From the NCBI RefSeq assembly GCF_016879755.1, contig NZ_WOFU01000018.1:1-51939 (forward strand): DNA of 51,939 bases, read 5' to 3'. The notes under the pieces are model-generated. The model did no database searches. It was not told the DNA's origin and saw only the letters and a program-made list of their open reading frames with translations. Both the position numbers and the translations under genes were made by a program. Shown piece by piece: positions 1 through 9,059 of this stretch. Position 1 is the stretch's first letter. Every line of letters begins with the position of its first letter. The stretch is from Bacillus sp. B15-48 (GTDB lineage Bacteria > Bacillota > Bacilli > Bacillales > Cytobacillaceae).

Positions 1-61
1 TTGCATGTATTAGGCACGCCGCCAGCGTTCGTCCTGAGCCAGGATCAAACTCTCCAATAAA
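1..61 (-). rRNA. rrs: 16S ribosomal RNA, 5' end only
   Basis: The reverse complement begins TTTATTGGAGAGTTTGATCC and continues into the universally conserved GGCTCAGGACGAACGCTGGC stretch, which is the 5' end of bacterial 16S rRNA. The gene runs off the left edge of the window. Its leader, with boxA and two promoters, lies at 62-313, so the operon starts directly after lysS, as in the lysS-rrnJ arrangement of B. subtilis. The exact mature 5' end is estimated by similarity. Confidence 0.97.
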
Positions 62-155
62 GAGTAAGCTTTAGCTCATAAAATAAAACGTTGGCTTGTG
101 ATCTTCATTATAGAAGAAACACAAATTGTTATTGTTTGTTGACGCTTGTTTGTTT

Positions 156-170
156 AGTTTTCAAAGAGCA
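156..170 (-). promoter_or_regulatory. rRNA leader boxA antitermination element
   Basis: The minus strand reads TGCTCTTTGAAAACT, the usual Bacillus rRNA leader boxA. It lies between promoter P2 and the 16S start. In the family it binds NusB/S10 and helps the polymerase resist premature termination. Confidence 0.85.
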
Positions 171-201
171 ATCTAGCGCTTCGTGATGAAGCAACTTTTA
201 T

Positions 202-230
202 ATAATACCAAAACTGTTTTTCTATGTCAA
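202..230 (-). promoter_or_regulatory. rRNA operon promoter P2 (sigma-A)
   Basis: On the minus strand TTGACA (225-230) is separated by exactly 17 bp from TATTAT (202-207). It is the promoter proximal to the 16S gene, and the leader with boxA follows it. Confidence 0.88.
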
Positions 231-284
231 CATGTTTTTTAATTTCTTTCATGTTGTCCTTGTTGTTTCGCAACAACAGATATT

Positions 285-313
285 AATATACCATCGTTGA
301 ACTTTGTTGGCAA
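285..313 (-). promoter_or_regulatory. rRNA operon promoter P1 (sigma-A, weaker)
   Basis: On the minus strand TTGCCA (308-313), 17 bp, then TATATT (285-290). It lies 83 bp upstream of P2 and has the same GG before the -10 hexamer, as expected for tandem rRNA promoters. The match to consensus is weaker than for P2. Confidence 0.6.
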
Positions 314-395
314 CCTCTTTTTTGATTTTATTTTACAAAAAAGTTCAAAAAAGTTTTCATGCAATTAAAGTTGGTCAATCGCTATTATTATATAG

Positions 396-429
396 AAAAG
401 CAAAGCGAATAATATCGCTTTGCTTTTTT
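396..429 (-). terminator. lysS terminator
   Basis: A 13-bp perfect stem, AAAAGCAAAGCGA (396-408) with its complement (415-427) around a 6-nt loop, lies just past the lysS stop codon. The outer A-T pairs supply the T-run in either direction. It separates lysS from the rRNA promoters. Confidence 0.85.
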
Positions 430-431
430 AC

Positions 432-1916
<1,485 letters not shown>

Positions 1917-2060
1917 TTATTTTCACTCCAATTATGAAATTGTTGGTTCATTATGTAAACTAGTTTGTCGAAAACAATATTGTATTTAGCCCTAGTTCAA
2001 AACTCCAGAGGGGCTTTAACAAGAACTCGATGTTTCTAACTTAGTATGATGGTAAATAGC

Positions 2061-2090
2061 AAAAAACTGCCAGTTTGAGACTGGCAGTAG
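2061..2090 (-). terminator. dusB terminator
   Basis: On the minus strand ACTGCCAGT, a 5-nt loop and ACTGGCAGTTTTTT form a stem with a T-run about 50 nt after the dusB stop. It closes the folP-folB-folK-yazB-dusB unit before lysS. Confidence 0.88.
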
Positions 2091-2137
2091 TTGTCAATAA
2101 CAAATGTATTATAGAAAAAGCGGCTCTGAATGTCAAC

Positions 2138-3142
2138 TTAAACTGCTTTTGACGCTTCGATTGTCATTTTTGCCTCGACTTCTTCAACGTAGTTTGTTAA
2201 AAGGCTTACCAGTTGGGCACGAGTCGTACATTCATTTACCGCATTGCGGACTATTGCATTGCCGCAGGTTGCCTTCAAATACCAAGCAGCATGCTTGCGC
2301 ATTTCACGAACAGCAATATTTTCATTTTTTAACTCAATTAATCGGTCAAGATGAAGAAGACAGACATCAATTTTTTCACGAACAGTTGGTTCCCCGATTA
2401 ATTCTCCCGTTTCCAAAAACTTTACTGTTCGGTAAATCATCCATGGATTCCCTAGTGCAGCACGTCCGATCATCACACCGTCTACACCAGTCTCGTCTAA
2501 CATTCGCTTTGCATCTTGTGGAGACTGAACATCGCCGTTCCCAATGAGTGGAATATTAATTTCTTGCTTTACTTCTCGTATAATATCCCAATTCGCTTTG
2601 CCTTCATACATTTGCACACGTGTGCGTCCGTGAAGGGCAATCGCACTGCCGCCAGCACGTTCTACAGCTTGTGCATTTTGAACCGCGTAAATATGGTCAT
2701 CGTCCCAGCCCATACGCATCTTTACTGTTACAGGTTTATCAACAGCATCCACTACCGCTGAAACCATATCATAAATTTTATTTGGATCTAATAGCCACCT
2801 TGCTCCCGCATCACATTTCGTAATTTTTGGAACAGGGCATCCCATATTGATATCAATAATGGCGGCATTCGTATTTTTATCAACAAATTTCGCAGCATCA
2901 ACAAGCGTTTCTTTTTCACCGCCAAAGATTTGCAGACTTAATGGATATTCCCGTTCATCAATATATAGCATGTCTAATGTTTTTTCATTTTGGAAAACAA
3001 TTCCCTTATCACTGACCATTTCTGCGCATACAAGACCAGCGCCAAATTCTTTTACGGTCAGGCGAAAAGCGGAGTTACAGACTCCTGCCATCGGAGCTAG
3101 AACGACAGGATTATCAATTTGAATATCACCGATTTTTAGCAT
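2138..3142 (-). CDS. dusB: tRNA-dihydrouridine synthase, DusB family
   Basis: This FMN enzyme reduces specific uridines in the tRNA D-loop. It is a TIM-barrel protein of 334 aa. Seen: the N-terminal NPVVLAPMAGVCNSAFR segment, the NMGCPVPK loop with catalytic Cys102, HGRTR in the substrate site, GNGDV for flavin phosphate, and ALGNPWMI. Two ATGs lie in tandem. AGGAGG sits 3 nt before the first and 6 nt before the second, so I chose the second. The gene follows folK and yazB in the same direction, matching yacF of B. subtilis, which is usually the last gene of the folate cluster. The paralogue class (DusB) is assigned from the family and the neighbourhood. Confidence 0.94.
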   Translation of the reverse strand: MLKIGDIQIDNPVVLAPMAGVCNSAFRLTVKEFGAGLVCAEMVSDKGIVFQNEKTLDMLYIDEREYPLSLQIFGGEKETLVDAAKFVDKNTNAAIIDINMGCPVPKITKCDAGARWLLDPNKIYDMVSAVVDAVDKPVTVKMRMGWDDDHIYAVQNAQAVERAGGSAIALHGRTRVQMYEGKANWDIIREVKQEINIPLIGNGDVQSPQDAKRMLDETGVDGVMIGRAALGNPWMIYRTVKFLETGELIGEPTVREKIDVCLLHLDRLIELKNENIAVREMRKHAAWYLKATCGNAIVRNAVNECTTRAQLVSLLTNYVEEVEAKMTIEASKAV

Positions 3143-3181
3143 CATCTACCTCCTCGTTTTCATTTATTTATTATAAGGGTC

Positions 3182-3397
3182 CTATTCACCCTCATCTGGA
3201 GGAGTGAGTTCATCTACACTTATATTAAGCTGATAAGCCACACGAGTTTTAAATATTTCATCTGGCATCCGATTCCCCCGCTCAATTTCACCGAGAAGAG
3301 AGACAGAGATACCTAGTTGTTTCGCCAAACTTTCCTGTGTAAAACCTTTTAGTTTTCGAAAAGCGCGAATACGTCTTCCCCATTTTTCTGCTTCCAT
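3182..3397 (-). CDS. yazB: small XRE-family helix-turn-helix protein (YazB)
   Basis: The 71-aa protein is almost entirely one Cro/CI-type helix-turn-helix. GRRIRAFRKLKGFTQESLAKQLGIS carries helices 1-3 and VSLLGEIERGNRMPD the recognition helix and turn. A short acidic tail ends in PPDEGE. It probably binds DNA, but its target is unknown. The start lies inside folK (49-bp overlap, different frame), so the two are translationally linked. It keeps the position of yazB between folK and dusB in Bacillus. No partner domain is visible. Confidence 0.85.
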   Translation of the reverse strand: MEAEKWGRRIRAFRKLKGFTQESLAKQLGISVSLLGEIERGNRMPDEIFKTRVAYQLNISVDELTPPDEGE

Positions 3398-3861
3398 ATA
3401 CGGACTCCTTCTTTATCAGGTAGACTGGCTATTGCTGAGGCCAGCTTACTACCTAATTCTAGTTCTCCTAACGGAATCATCACAAAAGCTCGCTCTTGCA
3501 TTCTTGGATGCGGAATCGTCAGCTTCTCTGATTTTATATTTTCTTGATTATACAATAAAATGTCAAGATCTAATGTTCTCGGCCCCCACACTTTTCCCCG
3601 TTTTCTTCCAAGTAAATCTTCAATCATTAACAGTTCTTCTAATAATTCATAAGGGCCCAGCTCTGTCTCCACTTGAAGCACCATATTTAAAAATCGATCC
3701 TGATCTGTGTATCCGATAGGCTCTGTCTCATAAATAGATGAAGTATTTACCACATTTATTTTTCCATGACTATCTATTTGTTTAACAGCTTTACTGATGT
3801 ATTCAAACCGATCTCCGATATTTGATCCTACAGCAATAAATACATTATTCTTCAAGCTCAT
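3349..3861 (-). CDS. folK: 2-amino-4-hydroxy-6-hydroxymethyldihydropteridine pyrophosphokinase
   Basis: HPPK moves pyrophosphate from ATP to 6-hydroxymethyl-dihydropterin, the step before dihydropteroate synthase. At 170 aa it is a typical single-domain HPPK. Seen: FIAVGSNIGDR at the N-terminus, the SSIYETEPIGYTDQDRFLN substrate loop, and GPRTLDLDILLY (93-104) with the two metal-binding aspartates D98 and D100. Its start overlaps the folB stop by 4 nt, and its end overlaps yazB. This tight folP-folB-folK overlap indicates one transcript and translational coupling. Confidence 0.96.
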   Translation of the reverse strand: MSLKNNVFIAVGSNIGDRFEYISKAVKQIDSHGKINVVNTSSIYETEPIGYTDQDRFLNMVLQVETELGPYELLEELLMIEDLLGRKRGKVWGPRTLDLDILLYNQENIKSEKLTIPHPRMQERAFVMIPLGELELGSKLASAIASLPDKEGVRIWKQKNGEDVFALFEN

Positions 3862-4217
3862 CGACCTCTCGTTATTTCTACAGCAACAGATTGATAATGT
3901 CCGGGAATCGGTGGGTCAGGCTTAATCACTTTTACATGGCAAATAGACACATTTAAAAATTCTCCAAGTGTTTTAGTCGCTATTTCCTCAGCTACTGCCT
4001 CAACAAGCTTAAAAGGCTTTCCTTCTACGACATGTTGGCAAATTTCATAGAGTTCAGCATAATTAATCGAATCTTCTAAGCAATCGCTTTTCCCAGCCTT
4101 TGCGAGATCTAATTCAATTGTAAGGTCAACAATAAAGCGCTGCCCGAGTTTTGTTTCCTCCGGAAATACACCATGATACCCATAAAACTCCATTTTATTA
4201 AGATGTATTTTATCCAT
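3858..4217 (-). CDS. folB: dihydroneopterin aldolase
   Basis: FolB cleaves 7,8-dihydroneopterin to 6-hydroxymethyl-dihydropterin and glycolaldehyde in folate synthesis. At 119 aa it has the family length. Seen: FYGYHGVFPEET near residues 11-22, carrying the pterin-anchoring region, the central SINYAELYEI segment, and VKVIKPDPPIPGH near residue 100 with the catalytic lysine. It overlaps folP by 8 nt upstream and folK by 4 nt downstream, so it is expressed as part of the folate operon. Confidence 0.96.
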   Translation of the reverse strand: MDKIHLNKMEFYGYHGVFPEETKLGQRFIVDLTIELDLAKAGKSDCLEDSINYAELYEICQHVVEGKPFKLVEAVAEEIATKTLGEFLNVSICHVKVIKPDPPIPGHYQSVAVEITRGR

Positions 4218-5055
4218 TCTTTCGTCCCTTTCCGATTAAAGCATCCATCATCTTTGCCATTCTAGACATTTCCTTAACATCATGGACACGAACGATCTGG
4301 CAGCCTTTTTGAATCCCGTAACAAACGGTAGCACCAGTGCCTTCCATTCTTTCGGTTACTGGTAAGTTAAGAATATTGCCAATAAATCTCTTTCTTGATG
4401 TCCCGAGCAGAACTGGATATCCCAATGATACCATTGTATCGAGATTTCTCATCATTTCAAGGTTTTGCTCATGATTTTTCGCAAAACCAATTCCCGGATC
4501 AAGAATGATTTTCTCTGGTTTCACCCCCGCAATTCTTGCGAGACCGACGCTTTTAAATAAATCATTATAAACATCGCGAATAAAATAACTATATTGCTCA
4601 TCCTTACGGTTATGTTGAAGAATAATTGGAACATCATATTTTGAGGCAACCTTTGCTATATCCATATCAGCTTTAGCTCCCCATATATCATTGATAATAT
4701 GTGCGCCAGCTTCAAGCGCTCCACTGGCAACAGTAGATTTATACGTATCTACTGACAAGGGAATATCGATATTGGCTGCAATCGCCTCAATAATTGGAAT
4801 GATTCGTTCTAATTCCTCTTCGGGAGAAATCGGTGTATAGCCAGGCCTCGTTGATTCACCACCGATATCAATAATATCCGCTCCATCTTCGACCATTTGA
4901 CTCACATGTTTTAGAGCTGCATCGATTCGGTTATACTTCCCACCATCCGAGAATGAATCAGGGGTAACATTTAAAACCCCCATTATTAACGTTTTTTCTT
5001 GGTAATCCAAACGGTATCGCCCTGCTTGGATGATGCCATGTTTTTGCTCGATCAT
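4210..5055 (-). CDS. folP: dihydropteroate synthase
   Basis: The enzyme joins 6-hydroxymethyl-dihydropterin pyrophosphate to p-aminobenzoate and is the sulfonamide target. It is a 281-aa TIM barrel. Seen: GVLNVTPDSFSDGG (26-39), DIGGESTRPG (62-71), DTYKS, ILDPGIGFAKNHEQN and GTSRKRF. GGAGG lies 6 nt before the ATG. It is the first gene of the folP-folB-folK-yazB-dusB unit. In B. subtilis pabB-pabA-pabC precede it after cysK. Here the cysK terminator and about 180 bp of non-coding DNA come instead, so p-aminobenzoate must be made by genes elsewhere or be taken up. Confidence 0.96.
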   Translation of the reverse strand: MIEQKHGIIQAGRYRLDYQEKTLIMGVLNVTPDSFSDGGKYNRIDAALKHVSQMVEDGADIIDIGGESTRPGYTPISPEEELERIIPIIEAIAANIDIPLSVDTYKSTVASGALEAGAHIINDIWGAKADMDIAKVASKYDVPIILQHNRKDEQYSYFIRDVYNDLFKSVGLARIAGVKPEKIILDPGIGFAKNHEQNLEMMRNLDTMVSLGYPVLLGTSRKRFIGNILNLPVTERMEGTGATVCYGIQKGCQIVRVHDVKEMSRMAKMMDALIGKGRKNG

Positions 5056-5191
5056 TTTCTTCCTCCAATGTAATGAAATTGTCTTCTATAAAGGTTTAAG
5101 TGGTTTTTATGATACACACACATTACTTATTATTTCACTAACTAACATCATACATGAAGGCATTCTTTGTTTCATTTCTTTTAGACATAAA

Positions 5192-5223
5192 AAAGAGGCA
5201 TTCTCCTGGAAGCCTGCCTCTTT
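5192..5223 (-). terminator. cysK terminator
   Basis: On the minus strand AAAGAGGCA, a 14-nt loop and TGCCTCTTTTTT lie about 10 nt past the cysK stop. It means folP needs its own promoter, which I could not place with confidence in 5056-5190. Confidence 0.88.
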
Positions 5224-5233
5224 CCTGCTATTT

Positions 5234-6157
5234 CTAGTCGAATTGGTACAATGGAGTACTTAAATAACGCTCCCCATTACTTGGGATAATCGCAAGGACT
5301 TTCTTGCCTTTCCCAAGTTTCTTCGCAACTTCTAAAGCCGCATAAATAGCTGCTCCCGAAGAAATACCACCTAATACTCCTTCTTCTTTCGCTGCACGGC
5401 GCGCATATTCAAAAGCTTGCTCATTTTCCACTTGAATAACTTCGTCGTAGACCTCTGTATTCAAAACATCAGGGACAAACCCAGCACCGATTCCTTGAAT
5501 TTTATGTGGACCTGGTTTCCCGCCAGATAACACAGGAGAATCCGTTGGCTCTACAGCGACAATCTTAATTCCTTCGTATTTTTCGCGAAGAACCTTTCCT
5601 GCTCCAGTAATTGTTCCACCAGTACCAATCCCTGAAACAAATGCATCTAGCTGGTCACCCATTTGTTCAACAATTTCTGGACCTGTTGTTTTTTCATGAA
5701 CAATTGGATTGGCGAAATTCTTAAATTGCTGCGGCATAAAATAGCCTTTTTCCTTTGCCAACTCTTCCGCTTTTCTAATTGCTCCGCCCATACCTTCCGG
5801 ACCTGGTGTTAATACTAGTTCTGCTCCGTAAGCTCTAAGCAGATTTCGTCGTTCCAAACTCATCGTCTCTGGCATAACTAAAGTGGCTTTATAGCCTTTA
5901 GCAGCCGCAACCATTGCTAGCCCAATTCCCGTATTTCCACTAGTAGGTTCAACAATGATATCGTCTTTTTTTAACTCGCCACTCTCTTCAGCTGCTTCTA
6001 TCATTGCAAGGGCAATCCTATCTTTTACACTGCTTCCTGGATTCATATACTCTAATTTCACGTATACTTCTGCACTGTTCTCATCTGTTAATCGGTTTAA
6101 TTTCACAATTGGCGTACGTCCGATAAGATCTATCACTGAGTTTGCTATTTGTCCCAT
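5234..6157 (-). CDS. cysK: cysteine synthase A (O-acetylserine sulfhydrylase)
   Basis: A PLP enzyme that makes cysteine from O-acetylserine and sulfide. Seen: the PLP lysine in [11 protein letters not shown] near residue 45, the substrate loop [11 protein letters not shown], the phosphate-binding [10 protein letters not shown], and [14 protein letters not shown] at the C-terminus. The length (307 aa) is normal. Two ATGs are adjacent. AGAGGG is better placed for the second, which also aligns with the B. subtilis start as I recall it. The gene is monocistronic, with a strong promoter upstream and a terminator after. In B. subtilis CysK also acts with CymR in sulfur control; nothing here tests that. 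Confidence 0.96.
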   Translation of the reverse strand: MGQIANSVIDLIGRTPIVKLNRLTDENSAEVYVKLEYMNPGSSVKDRIALAMIEAAEESGELKKDDIIVEPTSGNTGIGLAMVAAAKGYKATLVMPETMSLERRNLLRAYGAELVLTPGPEGMGGAIRKAEELAKEKGYFMPQQFKNFANPIVHEKTTGPEIVEQMGDQLDAFVSGIGTGGTITGAGKVLREKYEGIKIVAVEPTDSPVLSGGKPGPHKIQGIGAGFVPDVLNTEVYDEVIQVENEQAFEYARRAAKEEGVLGGISSGAAIYAALEVAKKLGKGKKVLAIIPSNGERYLSTPLYQFD

Positions 6158-6214
6158 CATAATCCCTCTCTTTATCTTTATATTTATTCCGAGTAAATGT
6201 ATTGGTTTAATTTA

Positions 6215-6243
6215 AATTTACCAACCTTAACTAGTAATGTCAA
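6215..6243 (-). promoter_or_regulatory. cysK promoter (sigma-A)
   Basis: On the minus strand TTGACA (6238-6243), 17 bp, TAAATT (6215-6220). The long AT-rich stretch upstream could act as an UP element. The 55-bp untranslated leader could hold a CymR operator, but I cannot confirm one by eye. Confidence 0.7.
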
Positions 6244-6310
6244 TCAAATTAAAGTTTTTTTACGTAAACTTTTAAAATTTTCCACAAATTGATGCTATTT
6301 ATACGGGAAA

Positions 6311-6344
6311 AAAGGTACAAATCTGGATGGTGATTTGTACCTTT
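6311..6344 (-). terminator. yacD terminator
   Basis: A perfect 13-bp stem, AAAGGTACAAATC with its complement around an 8-nt loop, is followed on the minus strand by TTTCCC just past the yacD stop. It separates the hslO-yacD pair from cysK. Confidence 0.85.
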
Positions 6345-6352
6345 CTCATGAA

Positions 6353-7234
6353 CTACTTATTCGTTTGATCTTCATATAACCAGGTTACATCTGCTTCATT
6401 CCAATAATCTTGAATAGAAATAGGTATTTCCATTTGTTCAATAGCCATCAGCCGGCGGATTTGCTCTCTCACTTCTTCAAAGGAATACGTTTTTCCCTCA
6501 AGTTTTTCATGTAAATATAGGATTGCATAACCTGAATCAATCTTAATTGGCTTAGACGACCATGAGAGCGAATCGAGCTTCTCAGCTTCCTCAATTAGAC
6601 GTCGGTCAATTCTTTCTCGATCTTTATTAATAAAACCGATGTCACCGCCATGATAGGCTGAAAATTCATCAATGGATCGTTCCATTGCTAGTGCAGCAAA
6701 GCTTGAACCTTCCTCAAGCTCCGCAACTGTCTGTTCTGCTTCTCTTTCGGTCTCAACAATGATTTGCGAAACATGATACGATGTTGCGAAAGTAAACATT
6801 TTTTCATTTTGTTGGTAGTATCCCCTCAGCTCATCCTCAGGAATCAACACATCTTTTGTAAGCAGTTCTTCTAGAATCAACCCAGTTTCCACCTGTTCTC
6901 TCCAGTCTTCATCGGCAAGAGTCTGCCCAGAAGTTCCATATAGCCTTCTATACATCGCCAATTCCTGTTCAAGAGTGCTCGGTGGAATCTCAATTCCGTA
7001 TTCATCTGCTATTTGTTTCATTACTTTCTGATCAATTAAACTCCGCAGCGTTTCTTCACCATATCTTTCTTCCATCGCTTGCAGCCATTCATGCTTTGTA
7101 ATTGCTTCGCCTCCGATTGTTGCAACTGTTTCTCTTGCTGCATTCCAATCTCCACGGGCCAGAAAAAACATGATGGTCAGCATATTACTGACAGCTAGGA
7201 CAATAACAACGAGCCTAAGCTGTTTTTTACCCAT
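6353..7234 (-). CDS. yacD: membrane-anchored PpiC-type peptidyl-prolyl isomerase (YacD)
   Basis: A 293-aa extracytoplasmic foldase-like protein. Residues 5-26 (QLRLVVIVLAVSNMLTIMFFLA) form a signal anchor. There is no lipobox cysteine, so it differs from lipoprotein PrsA. A SurA/PrsA-type N-terminal helical region follows (about 35-150). The parvulin domain spans about 150-260, with SYHVSQIIVETEREAE, ERSIDEFSAYHGGDIGFI and SGYAILYLHEKLEGKTYSFEEV. GGAGG precedes the ATG. It lies 22 nt after hslO in the same direction, so the two are probably cotranscribed. Isomerase activity is inferred from the family; clients are unknown. Confidence 0.85.
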   Translation of the reverse strand: MGKKQLRLVVIVLAVSNMLTIMFFLARGDWNAARETVATIGGEAITKHEWLQAMEERYGEETLRSLIDQKVMKQIADEYGIEIPPSTLEQELAMYRRLYGTSGQTLADEDWREQVETGLILEELLTKDVLIPEDELRGYYQQNEKMFTFATSYHVSQIIVETEREAEQTVAELEEGSSFAALAMERSIDEFSAYHGGDIGFINKDRERIDRRLIEEAEKLDSLSWSSKPIKIDSGYAILYLHEKLEGKTYSFEEVREQIRRLMAIEQMEIPISIQDYWNEADVTWLYEDQTNK

Positions 7235-7256
7235 GTTTCTCCTCCAAAGAGCTCAT

Positions 7257-8135
7257 CTATCTTGCTTCTTTCTTTATTTGTTCTAATTCCTCTTTTGTAA
7301 ATATATATTCTTCATTGCAAAAATGGCACTGTGCTTCCGCCTGCCCATCCTTAAGAATCATATCCTCAATTTCTTCTTCACCTAAACTAACAATTGCGTT
7401 GGAAAAACGTTCCTTCGAACATTTACACGTGAATGTTACAGGCAATGAATCAAGTATCTTTACATTCGCTTTTCCTAACACCTCGTTTAATAGCTCCTCA
7501 GGAGTTAATCCTCTATCAATTAACTTTGAAACAGGCGGAACCTCTTGCAACCTCTTTTCAATCGACGAGATCGTCTCTTCATCGACACCTGGCATCAACT
7601 GGATGATAAAACCACCCGCTGCCTTAATGCTGTTGTCAGGATTCACTAGCACACCAACTCCGACAGAGGATGGGACCTGTTCCGATGTGACAAAATAATA
7701 CGTGAAATCCTCTCCAAGCTCCCCTGAAACAATTGGTACTTGACCAGTAAAATAATCCCGCAAGCCGATATCCTTCACAATTGAAAGCATGCCATCCGTT
7801 CCAACAGCTCGTCTCACATCTAGCTTGCCATGTTCATTTAAGTCAAAATGCACATGGGGATTTGATACATAACCGCGAACCTCGCCTTTTGCATTGCTAT
7901 CAACGAGGATGACTCCAAGCGGTCCACCTCCTTCTATTTTAATCGTTAAGTTTTCTTCCCCTTTTAACATCGCGCCCATCATTACACCTGCAGAAATCGT
8001 CCGTCCTAGCGCTGCAGAAGCGATAGGCCATGTATAGTGGCGACGTTGCGCCTCTCCAACCGCTTCCGTACTCTTTACTGCGTATGCTCTTACTTGACCA
8101 CCAAAGGCTAGCGCTCTAACTAAATAATCACTCAT
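7257..8135 (-). CDS. hslO: Hsp33 redox-regulated chaperonin
   Basis: Hsp33 is a cytoplasmic holdase switched on by oxidation. The 292-aa protein has the N-terminal core ([19 protein letters not shown] onward) and the C-terminal zinc switch: CKC at 237-239 and CHFC at 270-273, the four cysteines that bind zinc when reduced. All four are present, so redox switching should be intact. The neighbours coaX and yacD match the B. subtilis yacB-yacC-yacD order. Confidence 0.96.
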   Translation of the reverse strand: MSDYLVRALAFGGQVRAYAVKSTEAVGEAQRRHYTWPIASAALGRTISAGVMMGAMLKGEENLTIKIEGGGPLGVILVDSNAKGEVRGYVSNPHVHFDLNEHGKLDVRRAVGTDGMLSIVKDIGLRDYFTGQVPIVSGELGEDFTYYFVTSEQVPSSVGVGVLVNPDNSIKAAGGFIIQLMPGVDEETISSIEKRLQEVPPVSKLIDRGLTPEELLNEVLGKANVKILDSLPVTFTCKCSKERFSNAIVSLGEEEIEDMILKDGQAEAQCHFCNEEYIFTKEELEQIKKEAR

Positions 8136-8186
8136 ATTCGGTTTTTTACCCCTTTCTCATTAACACACTTACTAGCTATTCATTTT

Positions 8187-8948
8187 CTACTGATTGCGCC
8201 CATAAATCAGCTTTAATCCTTTTAAAGTTAAATCTGTGTCAACGATGTCAATTTCAGTCGTTTCTTTGGCAATTAACGGTGCAAGCCCACCTGTAGCAAT
8301 CACCGTTGGGTTCCCACCTTTCGCTTTCATCCGTTTAACTATTCCCTCTACTTGACCTACATATCCATATAAAATCCCTGCCTGCATCGCTGATACTGTA
8401 TTTTTCCCAATGACATCATCAGGTCTTGAAATTTCAATTCTCGGTAACTTAGCTGCCTTCGAGTACAAAGCTTCTGTCGATATTCCAATTCCAGGAGCAA
8501 TCGCTCCGCCCATATACTGCTTTTGGTCATTTATGTAGCAATAAGTAGTCGCTGTCCCAAAATCAACGATAATGAGTGGGCTTCCATATTCATGGATTGC
8601 AGCAACGGCATTGACGATACGGTCCGCGCCCACTTCACGCGGATTATCGTACTTAATGTTTAACCCCGTTTTAATCCCAGGACCTACAACTAATGGTTTA
8701 ATTTGAAAATATTTTTGACACATTCCCTCCAAAGAAAACATAATTGGAGGCACAACAGATGAAATAATGATTCCATCGATTTGTGATGCGACTAATTTTG
8801 CATCCTCAAATAATGATTTTATCGTCATTCCATATTCATCTTCTGTTTTATGGCGGTTCGTCTCAATTCGCCAATGATGTGTTAACTCTGGTCCATTGTA
8901 TACACCTAAAACAATATTTGTATTTCCTACATCAATTACAAAGATCAA
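8187..8948 (-). CDS. coaX: type III pantothenate kinase
   Basis: CoaX phosphorylates pantothenate, the first step of coenzyme A synthesis. It is an ASKHA-fold enzyme that is not feedback-inhibited by CoA. Seen: [12 protein letters not shown] at the N-terminus, [29 protein letters not shown], and [12 protein letters not shown] longer reading from a GTG at 8960 has no ribosome-binding site. The TTG at 8948 follows GGTGAG, and the resulting N-terminus ([11 protein letters not shown]) fits the family. The length is then 254 aa. It heads a coaX-hslO-yacD unit, with a probable extended -10 promoter upstream. Confidence 0.93.
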   Translation of the reverse strand: MIFVIDVGNTNIVLGVYNGPELTHHWRIETNRHKTEDEYGMTIKSLFEDAKLVASQIDGIIISSVVPPIMFSLEGMCQKYFQIKPLVVGPGIKTGLNIKYDNPREVGADRIVNAVAAIHEYGSPLIIVDFGTATTYCYINDQKQYMGGAIAPGIGISTEALYSKAAKLPRIEISRPDDVIGKNTVSAMQAGILYGYVGQVEGIVKRMKAKGGNPTVIATGGLAPLIAKETTEIDIVDTDLTLKGLKLIYGRNQ

Positions 8949-8992
8949 ATTACTCACCACTTTATGTTTTTTTCAACCTATAACCTGCCAAC

Positions 8993-9001
8993 ATCATACC
9001 A
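8993..9001 (-). promoter_or_regulatory. probable coaX promoter, extended -10
   Basis: On the minus strand TGG is followed directly by TATGAT (8993-8998), an extended -10 element about 45 nt before the coaX start. No convincing -35 hexamer is visible 17 bp upstream. Confidence 0.45.
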
Positions 9002-9025
9002 TAATTCAATGTTCTCTAAAAACAT

Positions 9026-9055
9026 AAAAAGATGCCCTTTAAAGGACATCTTTTT
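9026..9055 (-). terminator. ftsH terminator
   Basis: On the minus strand AAAAAGATGTCC, a short loop and GGGCATCTTTTT form a hairpin that begins 4 nt after the ftsH stop and ends in a T-run. Confidence 0.85.
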
Positions 9056-9059
9056 ACTG

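Noticed and set aside
1917-2060. T-box or other riboswitch in the lysS leader, suggested by a small AGCCC/GGGCT hairpin.
   Set aside because: No T-box sequence or antiterminator is present, and the stem is only 5 bp.
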